Counted from the first letter of the stretch, positions 1-9,391 are shown. The stretch is DNA of 64,000 bases from Rhizobacter koreensis (GCF_013366375.1 NZ_JABWMJ010000010.1:154535-218534), one strand, 5' to 3'. Made by a program: numbers and translations. Notes: generated by a model not told the origin, from the letters alone.

Positions 1-839
1 GCGGCATCGAACACCACCTTGCGCTGCGCGCGGCTCGGGTACGCATTGGGCTGAGCCAGTGCGCGCGTCACACGCCCGAGGTGCAGGTTGAGCGCAGTCG
101 CGTTCCAAGCCGGGTAGAGCACGATCGCGCCGTCGAAATCCTGCGGCCAGGTGCCGACCGCGATCAGCGCCTCGCGGCCGCCGGTGGAGCCGCCTGCGAA
201 ATAGGTGCGCTGGGGCTTCGTGCCATAGCGTGCCGCGATCAGCGCGCCGGCGACGTCGCGCGTCTTCTTGAGCGCCTCCCCGCCGAAGTTGCGCAGCGCC
301 TCGTCGTTCGCGCCGAAGCTGCCATCGCGACTGCCCGCCGGGCCGGCCTGGTGGCCGGAGTCGCTGCCGAACGTCGCATAGCCGCGCCCGAGCGGCGTCG
401 GCTTGTCGGTCGGGCCTGCCGGGACGTTGCCGGCGCCGGTCGCGATGGTGCCGTTGTAGCCGCCCCCGCCGAACATCATCGCCTTGTTGTTCCAGGTCGT
501 CGGCAGGTTGACCTGGAAGCGGATCTTCGGGGCGGTGGCCGAGACCGGGTTGATCTCGCCGAGCACGCGGCAGTACTCGCCGACCGCCGTCGCGCCCGTT
601 CCGGCGGCAGCGACGACTTGCGTGCTCGTGACCACGGCGCCCGTCGTGGCCAGGCCGATCGCCGACGCCGGCACGGTCATGCCGTTGAGCTCCGCACAGG
701 TCTTCGGCTGCACCTGAGGCGGATCGTCGTCGTCATCGCCGCCGCCTCCGCCTCCGCAGGCGGCCAGCAGCAGACACAGCCCCGCGGCCGCGACGGCGAT
801 GCGCGGGCGCTTGCCTGGATTCGGACGACGTCCAAGCAT
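1..839 (-). CDS. Tannase/feruloyl esterase family lipoprotein (5' part; continues past left edge)
   Basis: Reading leftward from an ATG at 839, preceded by AGGAG, the frame stays open to base 1, so only the N-terminal 279 residues are present. The protein opens with a lipoprotein signal (LLLAACGGGGGG lipobox, then an acidic DDDDD linker) and should be exported and lipid-anchored. Downstream come NNKAMMFGGGGYNGT, a GYATFGSDSGHQ segment and the nucleophile motif GGSTGGREAL, the arrangement of the tannase/feruloyl esterase alpha/beta-hydrolase family, which hydrolyses esters of aromatic acids such as gallate, ferulate or mono-hydroxyethyl terephthalate. The Asp and His of the triad would lie beyond the window. 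Substrate cannot be inferred. The family assignment is strong; enzyme specificity is unknown. Confidence 0.85.
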   Translation of the reverse strand, partial: MLGRRPNPGKRPRIAVAAAGLCLLLAACGGGGGGDDDDDPPQVQPKTCAELNGMTVPASAIGLATTGAVVTSTQVVAAAGTGATAVGEYCRVLGEINPVSATAPKIRFQVNLPTTWNNKAMMFGGGGYNGTIATGAGNVPAGPTDKPTPLGRGYATFGSDSGHQAGPAGSRDGSFGANDEALRNFGGEALKKTRDVAGALIAARYGTKPQRTYFAGGSTGGREALIAVGTWPQDFDGAIVLYPAWNATALNLHLGRVTRALAQPNAYPSRAQRKVVFDA

Positions 840-1006
840 TGCGAACTCCTGGTGGTGGGTTGCAGTCGAGAGAGCACCTCCACTGGAGAGTAGAAGACTT
901 CGCGCACGCTGAGAAGCACGGGTATCTGCTAACGCCGTCGAATGGCGGCAGCCACGGACGCGGCGAACTCGGCCAAGGGTCGGCAGCGCGCCGGAACGCG
1001 CCCGTG

Positions 1007-1543
1007 TCAGGGCATCACACGACCTTCGATCGAGTCGTCGAGCGTCTTGCCGATCGCGGCTCCGACCAGCATCTTCGCGCCGGCAACCACCGCGCCGTGC
1101 TTGTTGTCCCAGTAGTAGCCGCCCGTGGGCTGCACCCGGATCACCGTGATGCGCGGGTCGTCTTCACCACCCGTGAACCACGTGCGGAGGATGGGTTCCC
1201 AGAGTTGCTTGATCTTCGTCCGGTCGGTGCTGATGCTGGCGGTACCGGTGAGAACGAGGAACCCGGCGTGCTCGGCGCCCTGCAGGAACAGGCGTACCTC
1301 CGGCTGCTGCCCGATTTCGCGGTTCTTGTGACTGTCGCTCGAGCTCAGGAACCAGAGGTTGCCCTCGTCGTCGACATCCTGCACGCTCATGGGCCGCGTG
1401 CCGCCCGAACGGCCCGTGCCCACCGCCGTGCAGAAGAAGCAGGTATCGCTCTTCCTGACGGTCGCCTTGATCCGTTGCACGGCGGCGTCGCCGCTCACGT
1501 CCTCGTAGTTGTCCTCGGGCTGCTGCGCGTTGATCGAATCCAT
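1007..1543 (-). CDS. Pyridoxamine 5'-phosphate oxidase-like general stress flavoprotein
   Basis: A 178-residue protein starting MDSINAQQPEDNY. It carries the split-barrel FMN-binding pattern of PPOX-like general stress proteins: RPMSVQDVDDEGNLWFLSS followed by DSHKNREIGQQPEVRLFLQ in the first half, and a W..IL..WF..GEDDPRI block with a C-terminal GYYWDNKHG. Upstream in-frame codons exist, but the sequence before MDSIN is arginine/proline-rich and shadow-like, so the internal ATG was chosen; no clear Shine-Dalgarno is seen. Such proteins bind flavins or related cofactors in the cytoplasm and are often associated with stress regulons; a catalytic role is unproven. It lies downstream of two small same-strand genes that look like a stress-associated cluster. 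Confidence 0.82.
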   Translation of the reverse strand: MDSINAQQPEDNYEDVSGDAAVQRIKATVRKSDTCFFCTAVGTGRSGGTRPMSVQDVDDEGNLWFLSSSDSHKNREIGQQPEVRLFLQGAEHAGFLVLTGTASISTDRTKIKQLWEPILRTWFTGGEDDPRITVIRVQPTGGYYWDNKHGAVVAGAKMLVGAAIGKTLDDSIEGRVMP

Positions 1544-1613
1544 GGCGGGTCGAAGGGTGGGGTGAGATGCGGGCATTGGCCTGAACGCGCCGTGGCCCGC
1601 GGATGCGGCCGCG

Positions 1614-1943
1614 TCAGTGCAGCTGCTTCTTGAGGCTCGAGATCTCGTCGTGCGCCTGAACGACCGACGACTGCAGGGCTGCGTCGGTGTCCCGACCGGC
1701 GCCAAGGCACGCCTGCTTGGCACGGTCGCCGAGCTGCTCGAGGCGATCGACGGCGCCGATCAGCTGCTGAGGATCGCCCGAGTGCCGAGCCATGTCGCGC
1801 AGCTGTCGCGCCTGCTGGTGCAACTGCGTGAGGGCGTCGCGCAGCTCGGCGGGAACCTCGCTGGCTCGCTGCATCGCTTGCACCGCGTCGTCCGCACGTT
1901 GCTCGAGTCGCTCTGTGCTTTCGCGCGCTTGTTCGATCTGCAT
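1614..1943 (-). CDS. Small helical (coiled-coil) hypothetical protein
   Basis: A 109-residue protein beginning MQIEQARESTERLEQ, with AAAGGA just before the ATG. Nearly the whole chain is predicted helical, rich in Gln, Glu, Arg and Ala with heptad-like spacing (QQARQLRDMARH, DRLEQLGDRAKQA) and a C-terminal ISSLKKQLH coiled-coil end. No catalytic motif or membrane segment is visible and I do not recognise a named family. It sits between a PPOX-like gene and a DUF378 membrane protein gene on the same strand, suggesting co-expression under stress. An ATG ten codons upstream is less likely because the Shine-Dalgarno fits the internal start. Confidence 0.6.
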   Translation of the reverse strand: MQIEQARESTERLEQRADDAVQAMQRASEVPAELRDALTQLHQQARQLRDMARHSGDPQQLIGAVDRLEQLGDRAKQACLGAGRDTDAALQSSVVQAHDEISSLKKQLH

Positions 1944-2037
1944 GGCATTTCCTTTCAGGTTGTCGTGCCGCACGGCGACACGTCGCCGGCAGCGGATGCA
2001 GCAAGCGAGGCCGGGTGCGGCGCTCGCTAGTCAAACC

Positions 2038-2298
2038 TCACGCGGTGCGCTTGCCCAGACGCAGCGCCAGCGCGATGCCGTAGATGCCGGCCAGGCCGAC
2101 CAGCGCGTAAACGATTCGGCTGAGGGCCGAGCCTTGCCCGAACAGCGCGGCGACGAGATCGAAGTTGGCTGCGCCGACCAGGCCCCAGTTCAGCGCGCCG
2201 ATGATCATCAGGACGAGCGACAGCCAGGCGACGGGGCCGAGCCCGGTACCGCTCGCCGCGGGCGAAGACAGAGAAGCCGAAGAGGTGTTGATGGCCAT
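2038..2298 (-). CDS. DUF378 family small membrane protein
   Basis: An 86-residue protein starting MAINTSSASLSS, with GGAG seven bases before the ATG. It has two hydrophobic spans: PVAWLSLVLMIIGALNWGLVG and ALSRIVYALVGLAGIYGIAL. The GALNWGLVG motif and the short loop containing FDLVAALFG are diagnostic of the DUF378 family, small inner-membrane proteins of unknown function. The ~160 bp upstream is shared with a divergent MerR-type regulator and contains a nested palindrome, so control by that regulator is likely but inferred. It may be co-transcribed with the helical protein and PPOX-like gene downstream. Confidence 0.8.
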   Translation of the reverse strand: MAINTSSASLSSPAASGTGLGPVAWLSLVLMIIGALNWGLVGAANFDLVAALFGQGSALSRIVYALVGLAGIYGIALALRLGKRTA

Positions 2299-2421
2299 AT
2301 GAACTCCAGTGGCAAAGGTGAAGGAGCGGGGCGCCGGACGCCTCCGCGTGATGAATGCACGCTCGCAGCATAGGAACGCTGCGAGCGTCGAGCCGCCGCA
2401 CGCGTGCGAGCTCACTCCGAC

Positions 2422-2451
2422 GAGTCGGATAATCCGATTCAAATTCGACTC
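2422..2451. promoter_or_regulatory. Nested palindrome between DUF378 gene and MerR-type regulator
   Basis: An outer inverted repeat GAGTCG...CGACTC (2422-2427 and 2446-2451) encloses a perfect inner palindrome TCGGAT-A-ATCCGA (2425-2437). It lies just upstream of the MerR-type start at 2463 and in the leader/promoter zone of the divergent small gene. MerR proteins typically bind such dyads within the promoter spacer. Role as operator is inferred. Confidence 0.45.
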
Positions 2452-2462
2452 ACGCTGCAGGC

Positions 2463-3503
2463 ATGAAGGCTCCACGATCGCGCGCTACGAACCCGGAGCC
2501 GACCACGTCTGCGACCTATCGCACGGGCGCAGTCGCCCGCATGCTCCAGATGCCCGGCGCGACGCTGCGGATCTGGGAGCGTCGATACAACGTCGCAGCG
2601 CCGGCAACGACGTCGAGCGGCCACCGGCAGTATTCAGCCGCCGATGTCCAGCGTCTCGCGTTGATCCGTCAACTCACGCTGGTCGGGCACCGGATCGGAT
2701 CGCTGGCGTCGCTCGACCTCGAGCGGCTGCGGGACGTGGCGTCGACGCATGCGGCCGCGCTGACTCACGCGCCCGCTCGTGCGCATCGCACCGGCGCGGC
2801 TTGCAAGCTCGCCGTGGTCGGGCGCGGAGCCGAGCACCGGGTAGAGCGGTCGGAGGTGCAGCTACGTGCCGATCGGGCGGTCCATGTGGCGGCAGCCTTC
2901 GGCTCGCTGCGCGCCGCCCGACGCCATGCGGCGGCGGCCCGCCACGACCTGTTGCTGGTCTTCGCCGACGGTCTGCAGGCGTCGATGCTGGCGGATGTCC
3001 AGGCTGCCGCGAAAGCGCTGCGGGCACGGCACACGGCCATAGCCTATTCATTCGCGCCGGGCTCCGTCACGAGAGCCTTCGCGGCGTGCGGAATCTCGCT
3101 TATTCGCGAGCCTCTTGACGACGCGAGCCTCGGAGACTTCCTGAGCCGAGTCGTCGCGACACGTTCTCGGCAAAGCGCATCGGCAGCTTCGGGCTCGCCG
3201 GCAGCTCCCCCGGTCGCCATCACCCTCGGCTCCGAGGCCCCGCGGCGCTACGACGATGCGGCGCTGGCCGACTTCGCGGGGCTTTCCACCACCATCGCGT
3301 GCGAATGCCCGCGCCATCTGGCCGAGATCATCCAGAAGCTGTCGCACTTCGAGGCGTACAGCGCGCAGTGCGAGCATCTCGACGCGAGCGATGCCGCGCT
3401 TCACTCCTACCTGGGCCGAATCACGGCAACAGCCCGCTCGATCTTCGAGTCGGCACTGGAGCATGTCGCGGTTCGCGAGGGGTTGGTGGTGCCACAACGC
3501 TGA
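2463..3503 (+). CDS. MerR family transcriptional regulator with long C-terminal region
   Basis: A 346-residue protein. Residues ~20-80 form a MerR winged helix-turn-helix: YRTGAVARMLQMPGATLRIWERRY, then GHRQYSAADVQRLALIRQL. The organisation (N-terminal MerR domain plus ~250 residues) resembles the CarH/LitR and MlrA-like group, whose C-terminal part often binds cobalamin, but I do not see the DxHxxG cobalamin motif, so the effector domain is degenerate or different. The last third (CECPRHLAEIIQKLSHFEAYSAQC) is a helical region seen in related proteins. It is divergently transcribed from the DUF378 gene across a palindromic region, consistent with local regulation. Confidence 0.8.
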   Translation: MKAPRSRATNPEPTTSATYRTGAVARMLQMPGATLRIWERRYNVAAPATTSSGHRQYSAADVQRLALIRQLTLVGHRIGSLASLDLERLRDVASTHAAALTHAPARAHRTGAACKLAVVGRGAEHRVERSEVQLRADRAVHVAAAFGSLRAARRHAAAARHDLLLVFADGLQASMLADVQAAAKALRARHTAIAYSFAPGSVTRAFAACGISLIREPLDDASLGDFLSRVVATRSRQSASAASGSPAAPPVAITLGSEAPRRYDDAALADFAGLSTTIACECPRHLAEIIQKLSHFEAYSAQCEHLDASDAALHSYLGRITATARSIFESALEHVAVREGLVVPQR

Positions 3504-3624
3504 ACGCGTGCTCGCGCGGCCACGGCTCGACCGGCACGGCCGCAACGGTCCTCCCGCATGCCGAGCTCGTCTCGATGCGCGGCGCCGCTCGAAACGGCGC
3601 GGCAGGCGCTTCCTGCGACGAGCC

Positions 3625-4599
3625 TCAGTTCGTCATCACCAGCTTGCCGCGCACCTGCCGACTGCCCATGCGCTGGTACGCCTCGCGCAGCTGCGGCATC
3701 GGCAAGGTGCGGTCGATCACCGGCTTGACCTTGCCTTCGGCGTACCAGCGGGCGAGCTCGGCCAGCGCGGCGGCGTTGGCTTTCGGCTCGCGGCGTGCGA
3801 AGTCGCCCCAGAACACGCCGACGATGGACGCGCCCTTGAGCAGCGGCAGGTTGAGCGGCAGGGCGGGGATGTTGCCCTGCGCGAAGCCGACGACGAGATA
3901 GCGGCCGCGCCAGGCGATCGAGCGGAACGCCGGCTCCGCGAGATCGCCGCCGACCGGGTCGTAGATCACGTCGGGGCCCTTGCCGCCGGTGAGCTCCCTG
4001 AGGCGCTCGCGAAAGTTCTCGCTCGCGTAGTTGATGCTGGCGTCGGCACCGATCTCGCGGCAGAGCGCACACTTCTCGTCGCTCGACGCGCCGGCGATCA
4101 CGCGGGCGTCGGCGGCCTTGGCGATCTGGATCGCGGCGGTGCCGACTCCGCCGGCGGCGCCGAGCACCAGCACGGTCTCGCCGGCCTTCAGCGCGGCTCG
4201 GTCGAGCAGGGCGTGATGGGTCGTGCCATAGGTCAGGATGAACGCGGCGGCGTCGTCGAACGCGAAGCCCTGCGGCAGCGGCATCACCAGATGGGCGTCG
4301 ACGCAGGCGTGCGTCGCGAAACCGCCGGTGCCGCCGAACGCGGCGACCGCCTGCCCGACCTGCAGGTGGCGCACGTCGCTGCCGACCGCATCGATCACGC
4401 CGGCGTACTCGCTGCCCGGAACGAACGGCAGCGGCGGCTTGTGCTGGTACTTGTTCTGGACGATTAGCAGATCGGGGAAGTTGAGACTCGCTGCCCTGAT
4501 CGCCACCCGCACCTGGTTCGCCTGCGGCTCGGGGGTGGGCAGTTCCTTCCACTGCAGCGCCTCGACACCGACCGGGTTCTCGCACAACCACGCCTGCAT
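3625..4599 (-). CDS. NADPH:quinone oxidoreductase family protein (zinc-less MDR)
   Basis: A 324-residue medium-chain dehydrogenase/reductase starting [11 protein letters not shown], with GGAGG eight bases before the ATG. Features are the N-terminal GroES-like fold ([31 protein letters not shown]), then a nucleotide-binding [20 protein letters not shown] motif and YDPVGGDL. The zinc-ligand cysteines of alcohol dehydrogenases are absent, as in quinone oxidoreductases. It likely reduces quinones or enone-type substrates with NADPH in the cytoplasm. It is divergent from surE, with ~90 bp between them. Confidence 0.88.
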   Translation of the reverse strand: MQAWLCENPVGVEALQWKELPTPEPQANQVRVAIRAASLNFPDLLIVQNKYQHKPPLPFVPGSEYAGVIDAVGSDVRHLQVGQAVAAFGGTGGFATHACVDAHLVMPLPQGFAFDDAAAFILTYGTTHHALLDRAALKAGETVLVLGAAGGVGTAAIQIAKAADARVIAGASSDEKCALCREIGADASINYASENFRERLRELTGGKGPDVIYDPVGGDLAEPAFRSIAWRGRYLVVGFAQGNIPALPLNLPLLKGASIVGVFWGDFARREPKANAAALAELARWYAEGKVKPVIDRTLPMPQLREAYQRMGSRQVRGKLVMTN

Positions 4600-4688
4600 G
4601 ATGAAACCTCCACGAAGAGCGTCGGCATCATACGAAAGCGTGGCGCCGAGGCTGCAGAGGGCGTGGGAGCGCTCCCTACAATCGTCCG

Positions 4689-5444
4689 ATGCGGATCCTG
4701 GTGGCGAACGACGACGGCTATCTGGCCCCCGGCCTGGCGGCCCTGGTGAAGGCATGCGAAGGACTCGGCGACCTCGACGTCGTGGCACCCGAGCAGAACG
4801 CGAGCGGCACCTCCAACTCGCTGACGCTGAACCGGGGCCTGTCGGTCTACACCGCGGCCAACGGCTTTCGCTACATCAACGGCACGCCGTCCGACTGCGT
4901 GCACCTGGCGCTCTCGGGCATGCTCGACCAGCGTCCCGACCTCGTCGTCTCGGGCATCAACAACGGCGCCAACATGGGCGACGACACGTTGTACTCGGGC
5001 ACCGTCGCGGCAGCGATGGAAGGCTTCCTGTTCGGCATCCCGGCGATCGCCTTCTCGCAGGTCGACAAGGGCTGGGCCGAGCTCGAGGCCGCGAGCCGCG
5101 TCGCTCGCAGCGTCATCGAGCATGTGCTGCGCGACCCGCCGCGCTTCGCGCCGTGGCTGCTGAACGTGAACATCCCGAACCGGCCCGACGCCGACACGCT
5201 GCCGCGCACGATCACGCGGCTCGGCCGCCGTCACGCCAGCGAGCCGGTGATCCGTCAGACCAGCCCGCGCGGCGATCTGCTGTACTGGATCGGCCCGGCC
5301 GGCAACGCGCGCGAGGCGGGCGAGGGCACCGACTTCCACGCCACCGCGAACGGGCAGGTCTCGATCACGCCGCTGCACGTCGACCTCACCGACCACGCCA
5401 CGCTGCCGCATTGGCGCGACTGGGCCGCCGAGGGCGCACGGTGA
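4689..5444 (+). CDS. surE: 5'/3'-nucleotidase SurE
   Basis: A 251-residue protein of normal family length. It begins [16 protein letters not shown] with the NDDG metal-binding motif, followed by [34 protein letters not shown] and VNVNIPN, all SurE hallmarks. SurE is a divalent-metal-dependent phosphatase acting on nucleoside monophosphates and short polyphosphate, often linked to stationary-phase survival. Its stop overlaps the GTG start of the isoaspartyl methyltransferase gene, so the two are translationally coupled in the classic surE-pcm-nlpD order. Confidence 0.97.
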   Translation: MRILVANDDGYLAPGLAALVKACEGLGDLDVVAPEQNASGTSNSLTLNRGLSVYTAANGFRYINGTPSDCVHLALSGMLDQRPDLVVSGINNGANMGDDTLYSGTVAAAMEGFLFGIPAIAFSQVDKGWAELEAASRVARSVIEHVLRDPPRFAPWLLNVNIPNRPDADTLPRTITRLGRRHASEPVIRQTSPRGDLLYWIGPAGNAREAGEGTDFHATANGQVSITPLHVDLTDHATLPHWRDWAAEGAR

Positions 5445-6298
5445 GCGGCGAGGGCACGCCGGCGCGCAAGTTCCCGCTGCGGCTCGACCGCATCGCCGGC
5501 GCCGCCGGCGCGTCGTCGCGCCTGCCGGAGCTCCCCGGCAGTCCGAGCGTCGCGGCGCGCCCGCTGCTGCGCCCGCAGCGCCAGGTCGCGAATTCGCATG
5601 CCGACGCGCGCCATCGTTCCGCGCCCGCCGGCCTGGGCCTCGATTCGGCCGGCGTGCGCGCGCGCATGGTGCAGCGCCTGCGCGCCGGCGGCATCAGGCA
5701 CGAGGCGGTGCTGGCGGCATTCGAGCGCGTGCCGCGTCACGCCTTCGTCGACGCCGCGCTCGTGACCCAGGCCTACGAGGACACGAGCCTGCCGATCGGG
5801 CATGGTCAGACCATTTCCAAGCCGTCGGTCGTGGCTCGCATGATCGAGTTGCTCTACGGCGGCGCCAACGCGCAGGCCAGCGGGCGCCTCGTCAACGTGC
5901 TCGAGATCGGTACCGGCTGCGGTTACCAGGCCGCGCTGCTCGGCACGCTGGCACGTTCGGTCACGTCGATCGAGCGACTCAAGCCCCTCCACGACAAGGC
6001 GCGTGAACTGCTCGCCCCGCTGCGCCCGCCGAACCTCAGGCTGGTGTTCGGCGACGGCATGCTCGGCCATGCGCCGAACGCGCCCTACGACGCCATCATC
6101 GCGGCCGCCGGCGGGGCGTCGGTGCCGCAGGCCTGGCTCGACCAGCTCGCCGAGGGCGGCCGTCTCGTCACCCCCGTGCGCGACGGCGGCGGCGACGGTC
6201 AAGTGCTCACCGTCATCGACCGTCATGCCGAAGGGTATCGGCGCTCCGTGCACGAAGCCGTCAAGTTCGTCCCCCTAAAATCCGGGCTTGCGCGTTGA
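5441..6298 (+). CDS. pcm: Protein-L-isoaspartate O-methyltransferase
   Basis: Starts at a GTG overlapping the surE stop by four bases and encodes 285 residues. The C-terminal ~205 residues match Pcm: [31 protein letters not shown], the SAM-binding [16 protein letters not shown], and [10 protein letters not shown]. It uses SAM to methylate isoaspartyl residues in aged proteins. The N-terminal ~70 residues are a low-complexity Pro/Arg/Ala extension not found in the ~210-residue E. coli enzyme. An internal start within the extension cannot be excluded, but the overlap with surE favours the GTG. It is followed closely by nlpD. Confidence 0.95.
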   Translation: MSGEGTPARKFPLRLDRIAGAAGASSRLPELPGSPSVAARPLLRPQRQVANSHADARHRSAPAGLGLDSAGVRARMVQRLRAGGIRHEAVLAAFERVPRHAFVDAALVTQAYEDTSLPIGHGQTISKPSVVARMIELLYGGANAQASGRLVNVLEIGTGCGYQAALLGTLARSVTSIERLKPLHDKARELLAPLRPPNLRLVFGDGMLGHAPNAPYDAIIAAAGGASVPQAWLDQLAEGGRLVTPVRDGGGDGQVLTVIDRHAEGYRRSVHEAVKFVPLKSGLAR

Positions 6299-6329
6299 TC
6301 GAAGGCCCTCAGTGGCTGCAAAGGACCCA

Positions 6330-7322
6330 ATGGCGGCTTGCTCGACCCGAAGGTGCATGCGCGGCACGGCCGCGATCATCGCGGCGCTCCTCGTGAGTGC
6401 CTGCTCGACCCCACGCACGCCGGCCCCCGTCGAAACCCGCCCGCCGCCGCCGCGACCCACCCGGGCTGGTGCGGCGACGACCCCCAGCACGCCCGTCGCA
6501 GCCCCCGCGGTCGACCCTGCGACGCTGCCGGGCGCCGAGAACGCCGGCAAGCCCGGCTACTACAGCGTCAAGCCCGGCGACACGCTGATGCGCATCGCCA
6601 CGCAGAGCGGCAACAACTGGCGCGACCTCGTGCGCTGGAACAACCTCGAGAACCCGAACGTCATCGAGGTCGGGCAGGTGCTGCGGGTCGTGCCGCCCGG
6701 CGTCGAGCCCGGTGTGGCGACGAGCCGTGGCGTCACCGCGGCAAACATCGAGACGCGCCCGCTCGATGCACGCGCGCCCGCTTCGACCAGCAGCACGACC
6801 GCGACGACTCTGCCGCCGGTCGGTCGCGCAGGCTCGGCGCCGGCGGCGGCGGCATCGTCGGCCGCCACCGCCACCCCGAACCCGGTCGGCGCGGCGAGCA
6901 GTCCGGCCAGCGGCGCGCAGACCGCCACGCCGCCGCCGACCCTGCCGGCCGACGACGAGGAGATCGCCTGGAGCTGGCCCACGTCGTCGTCGCCCGCGCC
7001 GTACAACGAAGCCAAGGCCAAGGGCCTGGTGTTCCCCGGCAAGGCGGGCGACGCGGTGCTCGCCGCGGCCGACGGTCGCGTGGTCTACGCGGGCTCGGGC
7101 CTGCGCGGCTACGGCAACCTCGTGATCATCAAGCACAACTCGACGTACCTCACCGCGTACGCGCACAACCGCAGCCTTCTCGTCAAGGAAGACCAGATGG
7201 TGCGGCGCGGCCAGAAGATCGCCGAGATGGGATCCACCGATGCGGACAGCGTGCAGCTGCACTTCGAGATCCGCAAGCAGGGCAAGCCGGTGGACCCGTC
7301 GCGCCTGCTGCCGCCGCGCTGA
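6330..7322 (+). CDS. nlpD: NlpD-like LysM/M23 domain lipoprotein
   Basis: Predicted 330 residues from an ATG preceded by AAGGA; TTG and GTG codons upstream overlap pcm and are less likely. A signal peptide with lipobox LLVSAC places it in the outer or inner membrane. After a Pro/Thr linker comes a LysM domain (YYSVKPGDTLMRIATQSG...NPNVIEVGQVLRVVP), then a long Ala/Thr-rich linker and a C-terminal LytM/M23 domain. In the M23 domain the first zinc motif is missing (GLVFPGKAGDAV in place of HxGxD) and HLHFE is reduced to VQLHFE, so it should be catalytically dead, as in E. coli NlpD, which activates cell-division amidases. Gene order surE-pcm-nlpD supports the name. Confidence 0.92.
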   Translation: MAACSTRRCMRGTAAIIAALLVSACSTPRTPAPVETRPPPPRPTRAGAATTPSTPVAAPAVDPATLPGAENAGKPGYYSVKPGDTLMRIATQSGNNWRDLVRWNNLENPNVIEVGQVLRVVPPGVEPGVATSRGVTAANIETRPLDARAPASTSSTTATTLPPVGRAGSAPAAAASSAATATPNPVGAASSPASGAQTATPPPTLPADDEEIAWSWPTSSSPAPYNEAKAKGLVFPGKAGDAVLAAADGRVVYAGSGLRGYGNLVIIKHNSTYLTAYAHNRSLLVKEDQMVRRGQKIAEMGSTDADSVQLHFEIRKQGKPVDPSRLLPPR

Positions 7323-7347
7323 GCCCGCGAGCTTCCGCGCGGCGCGC

Positions 7348-8148
7348 ATGTCGTCCTGGCCCGTCCTCGTCTTCGACGTCGAGTCGATTCCCGACGTGGC
7401 CGGCTTGCGCGTGCTGCGCGGCTCGGACCCCGCGCTCGACGATGCGGGCGTCTACGCCGAAGAGATCGCCGAGCGCGCAGAGCGCGGCAAGAGCGACTTC
7501 ATGCCGCTGCACCTGCAGCGCGTGCTCGTCATCAGCTGCGTCTTCCGCAACGCCGAGGGCCTGCGCATCCACTCGCTGGTCGACCGCGAGACCGACGGGC
7601 GCAGCCAGGAGGGCCGCGTGATCCAGCAGTTCTTCGGCATGCTCGAGCGCCACACGCCGCAGCTCGTGAGCTGGAACGGCGGCGGCTTCGACCTGCCGGT
7701 GCTGCACTACCGCGGCCTGCGCCACGGCGTCGTCGCGAGCAAGTACTGGGACCTCGGCGAGGACGACCGCGAGTTCCGCTACAACAACTACATCGGCCGC
7801 TACCACACGCGCCATCTCGACCTGATGGATCTGCTGGCGATGTACCAGCCGCGGGCGGCGGCGCCGCTCGACGCGATGGCGCGCCTGTGCGGCTTTCCGG
7901 GCAAGCTCGGGATGGACGGCTCGCAGGTCTACCCGGCGTACCTTGAAGGGCGCACCGACGAGATCCGGCGCTACTGCGAGACCGACGTGCTGAACACGTA
8001 CCTGCTGTACTGCCGCTTCCAGAAGATGCGCGGCGGCTTCAGCGAGGTCGAGTACGAGCGCGAGATCGACTTCGTGCGCGCGACGCTCGCCGGCATCGAC
8101 GAGCCGCACTGGCGCGAATACCTCGAGGCGTGGAGCGCGATCGGTTGA
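7348..8148 (+). CDS. Predicted 3'-5' exonuclease, PolB-like DEDDy family
   Basis: A 266-residue protein starting MSSWPVLVFDVESIPD, where Asp and Glu of the exonuclease I motif are visible (FDVES). Motif II is SWNGGGFDLPVL and motif III is RRYCETDVLNTYLLY, giving the DEDD set of the DNA polymerase B-like exonuclease family. Such proteins are stand-alone nucleases of uncertain physiological role, probably in DNA or RNA processing. It lies 25 bp after nlpD, in the place where rpoS commonly follows nlpD in related genomes. No polymerase domain is present. Confidence 0.85.
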   Translation: MSSWPVLVFDVESIPDVAGLRVLRGSDPALDDAGVYAEEIAERAERGKSDFMPLHLQRVLVISCVFRNAEGLRIHSLVDRETDGRSQEGRVIQQFFGMLERHTPQLVSWNGGGFDLPVLHYRGLRHGVVASKYWDLGEDDREFRYNNYIGRYHTRHLDLMDLLAMYQPRAAAPLDAMARLCGFPGKLGMDGSQVYPAYLEGRTDEIRRYCETDVLNTYLLYCRFQKMRGGFSEVEYEREIDFVRATLAGIDEPHWREYLEAWSAIG

Positions 8149-8170
8149 TCGCGCGGCGCCGAACCGCACG

Positions 8171-9319
8171 CTACATCGACGCTTCGAGAATCCGCACGTA
8201 GTCGTCGCGACTCGCGATCCGCGGGTTGGTCTTGTGGCAGTGGTCGGCCATGGCGCCGTCGATGACGCGGTCGAACAGCGCCGGCGTGACGCCGAGCTGC
8301 GCAAGCCCCGACGGCAGGCCGAGCCGCCGGTTGAGATCGCGCAGCGCCTCGGCGACCGCATCGCCGCTGTCGTCGCTGCGCTCGAGTCCCATCGCGTGTG
8401 CCATGCGGGCGAGCCGGCGGTCGCGCCGCATCGATTCCGCGGGCGCGTTGAAGCGCACGATCTCCGGCAGGAAGAGGGCGTTCAGCGTGCCGTGATGCAG
8501 GCGCGGGTCGACACCACCGAGGCTGTGGCTGAGGCTGTGCACGCAGCCGAGGCCCTTCTGGAACGCCATCGCGCCCTGCATGCTCGCGCTCATCATGTTC
8601 CAGCGCGCGTCGCGGTCGCTGCCGTCGCGGGTCGCGCGCTCGATGTGCGCCCAGGCGCGCTCGAGGCCGTCGAGCGCGATGCCGTCGGCAGGCGGGTTGA
8701 CCGCCGGCGCCATGAAGGTCTCCATGCAGTGCGCGATCGCGTCCATGCCGGTTGCCGCGGTGAGGAACGGCGGCAGCCCGAGCGTGAGCTCGGGGTCGCA
8801 GATCGCGGCCTTGGGCACCAGGTGCCAGCTGTGGAAGCCGAGCTTGCGACCATCGTCGACGATGACGATGGCGCCGCGTGCGACCTCGCTGCCGGTGCCG
8901 GCAGTGGTCGGCACCGCGATGAGCGGCGCGACGTGCGCGCCGATGCGCGGGCTGCCGCCTTCGATGGTGGCGTAGGTGGTGAGCGGCCCCGGGTGCGTCG
9001 CCGCGATCGCGACGCCCTTGGCGAGGTCGATGCTCGAGCCGCCGCCGAGCCCGACGAGGCCGTCGCAATCGTGTGCGCGAAACATCTCCACCGCGGCGCG
9101 CACGGCGGCCTCGGTGGGGTTCGACGGCGTCGCGTCGAACACCGCGTGCGGCAGATCGCCGAGCGCGGCGACCGCGCGATCGACGATGCCCGCCGCTCTC
9201 ACGCCGGGGTCGGAGACGATCAGCGGCCTGCGGATGCCGGTGCGTTCGCACTCGGCCGCCAGCAGCGCGAGCGCGCCGAAATCGATCTGGATCTGGGTGA
9301 TGTAGTTGATGAGCGCCAT
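8171..9319 (-). CDS. Iron-containing alcohol dehydrogenase
   Basis: A 382-residue protein starting MALINYITQIQIDFG. It has the group III alcohol dehydrogenase signatures: GLGGGSSIDLAKGVAI (NAD-binding), PTTAGTGSEV, and metal-binding Asp/His residues in GMDAIAHCMETF, GCVHSLSHSLGG and HHGTLNALFLP. It should oxidise or reduce an alcohol/aldehyde pair with NAD(P) and Fe2+. Substrate is unknown. It is transcribed toward the exonuclease gene (convergent) and is divergent from the thioesterase-acetyltransferase fusion, with 72 bp between the starts. Confidence 0.92.
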   Translation of the reverse strand: MALINYITQIQIDFGALALLAAECERTGIRRPLIVSDPGVRAAGIVDRAVAALGDLPHAVFDATPSNPTEAAVRAAVEMFRAHDCDGLVGLGGGSSIDLAKGVAIAATHPGPLTTYATIEGGSPRIGAHVAPLIAVPTTAGTGSEVARGAIVIVDDGRKLGFHSWHLVPKAAICDPELTLGLPPFLTAATGMDAIAHCMETFMAPAVNPPADGIALDGLERAWAHIERATRDGSDRDARWNMMSASMQGAMAFQKGLGCVHSLSHSLGGVDPRLHHGTLNALFLPEIVRFNAPAESMRRDRRLARMAHAMGLERSDDSGDAVAEALRDLNRRLGLPSGLAQLGVTPALFDRVIDGAMADHCHKTNPRIASRDDYVRILEASM

Positions 9320-9391
9320 GGTCGTACCGGTGCCTGGAAGCCTCGGGCAGTCTGGCACACTGACCCGCCCTCCAACCCTCCCGCCGCCCCC

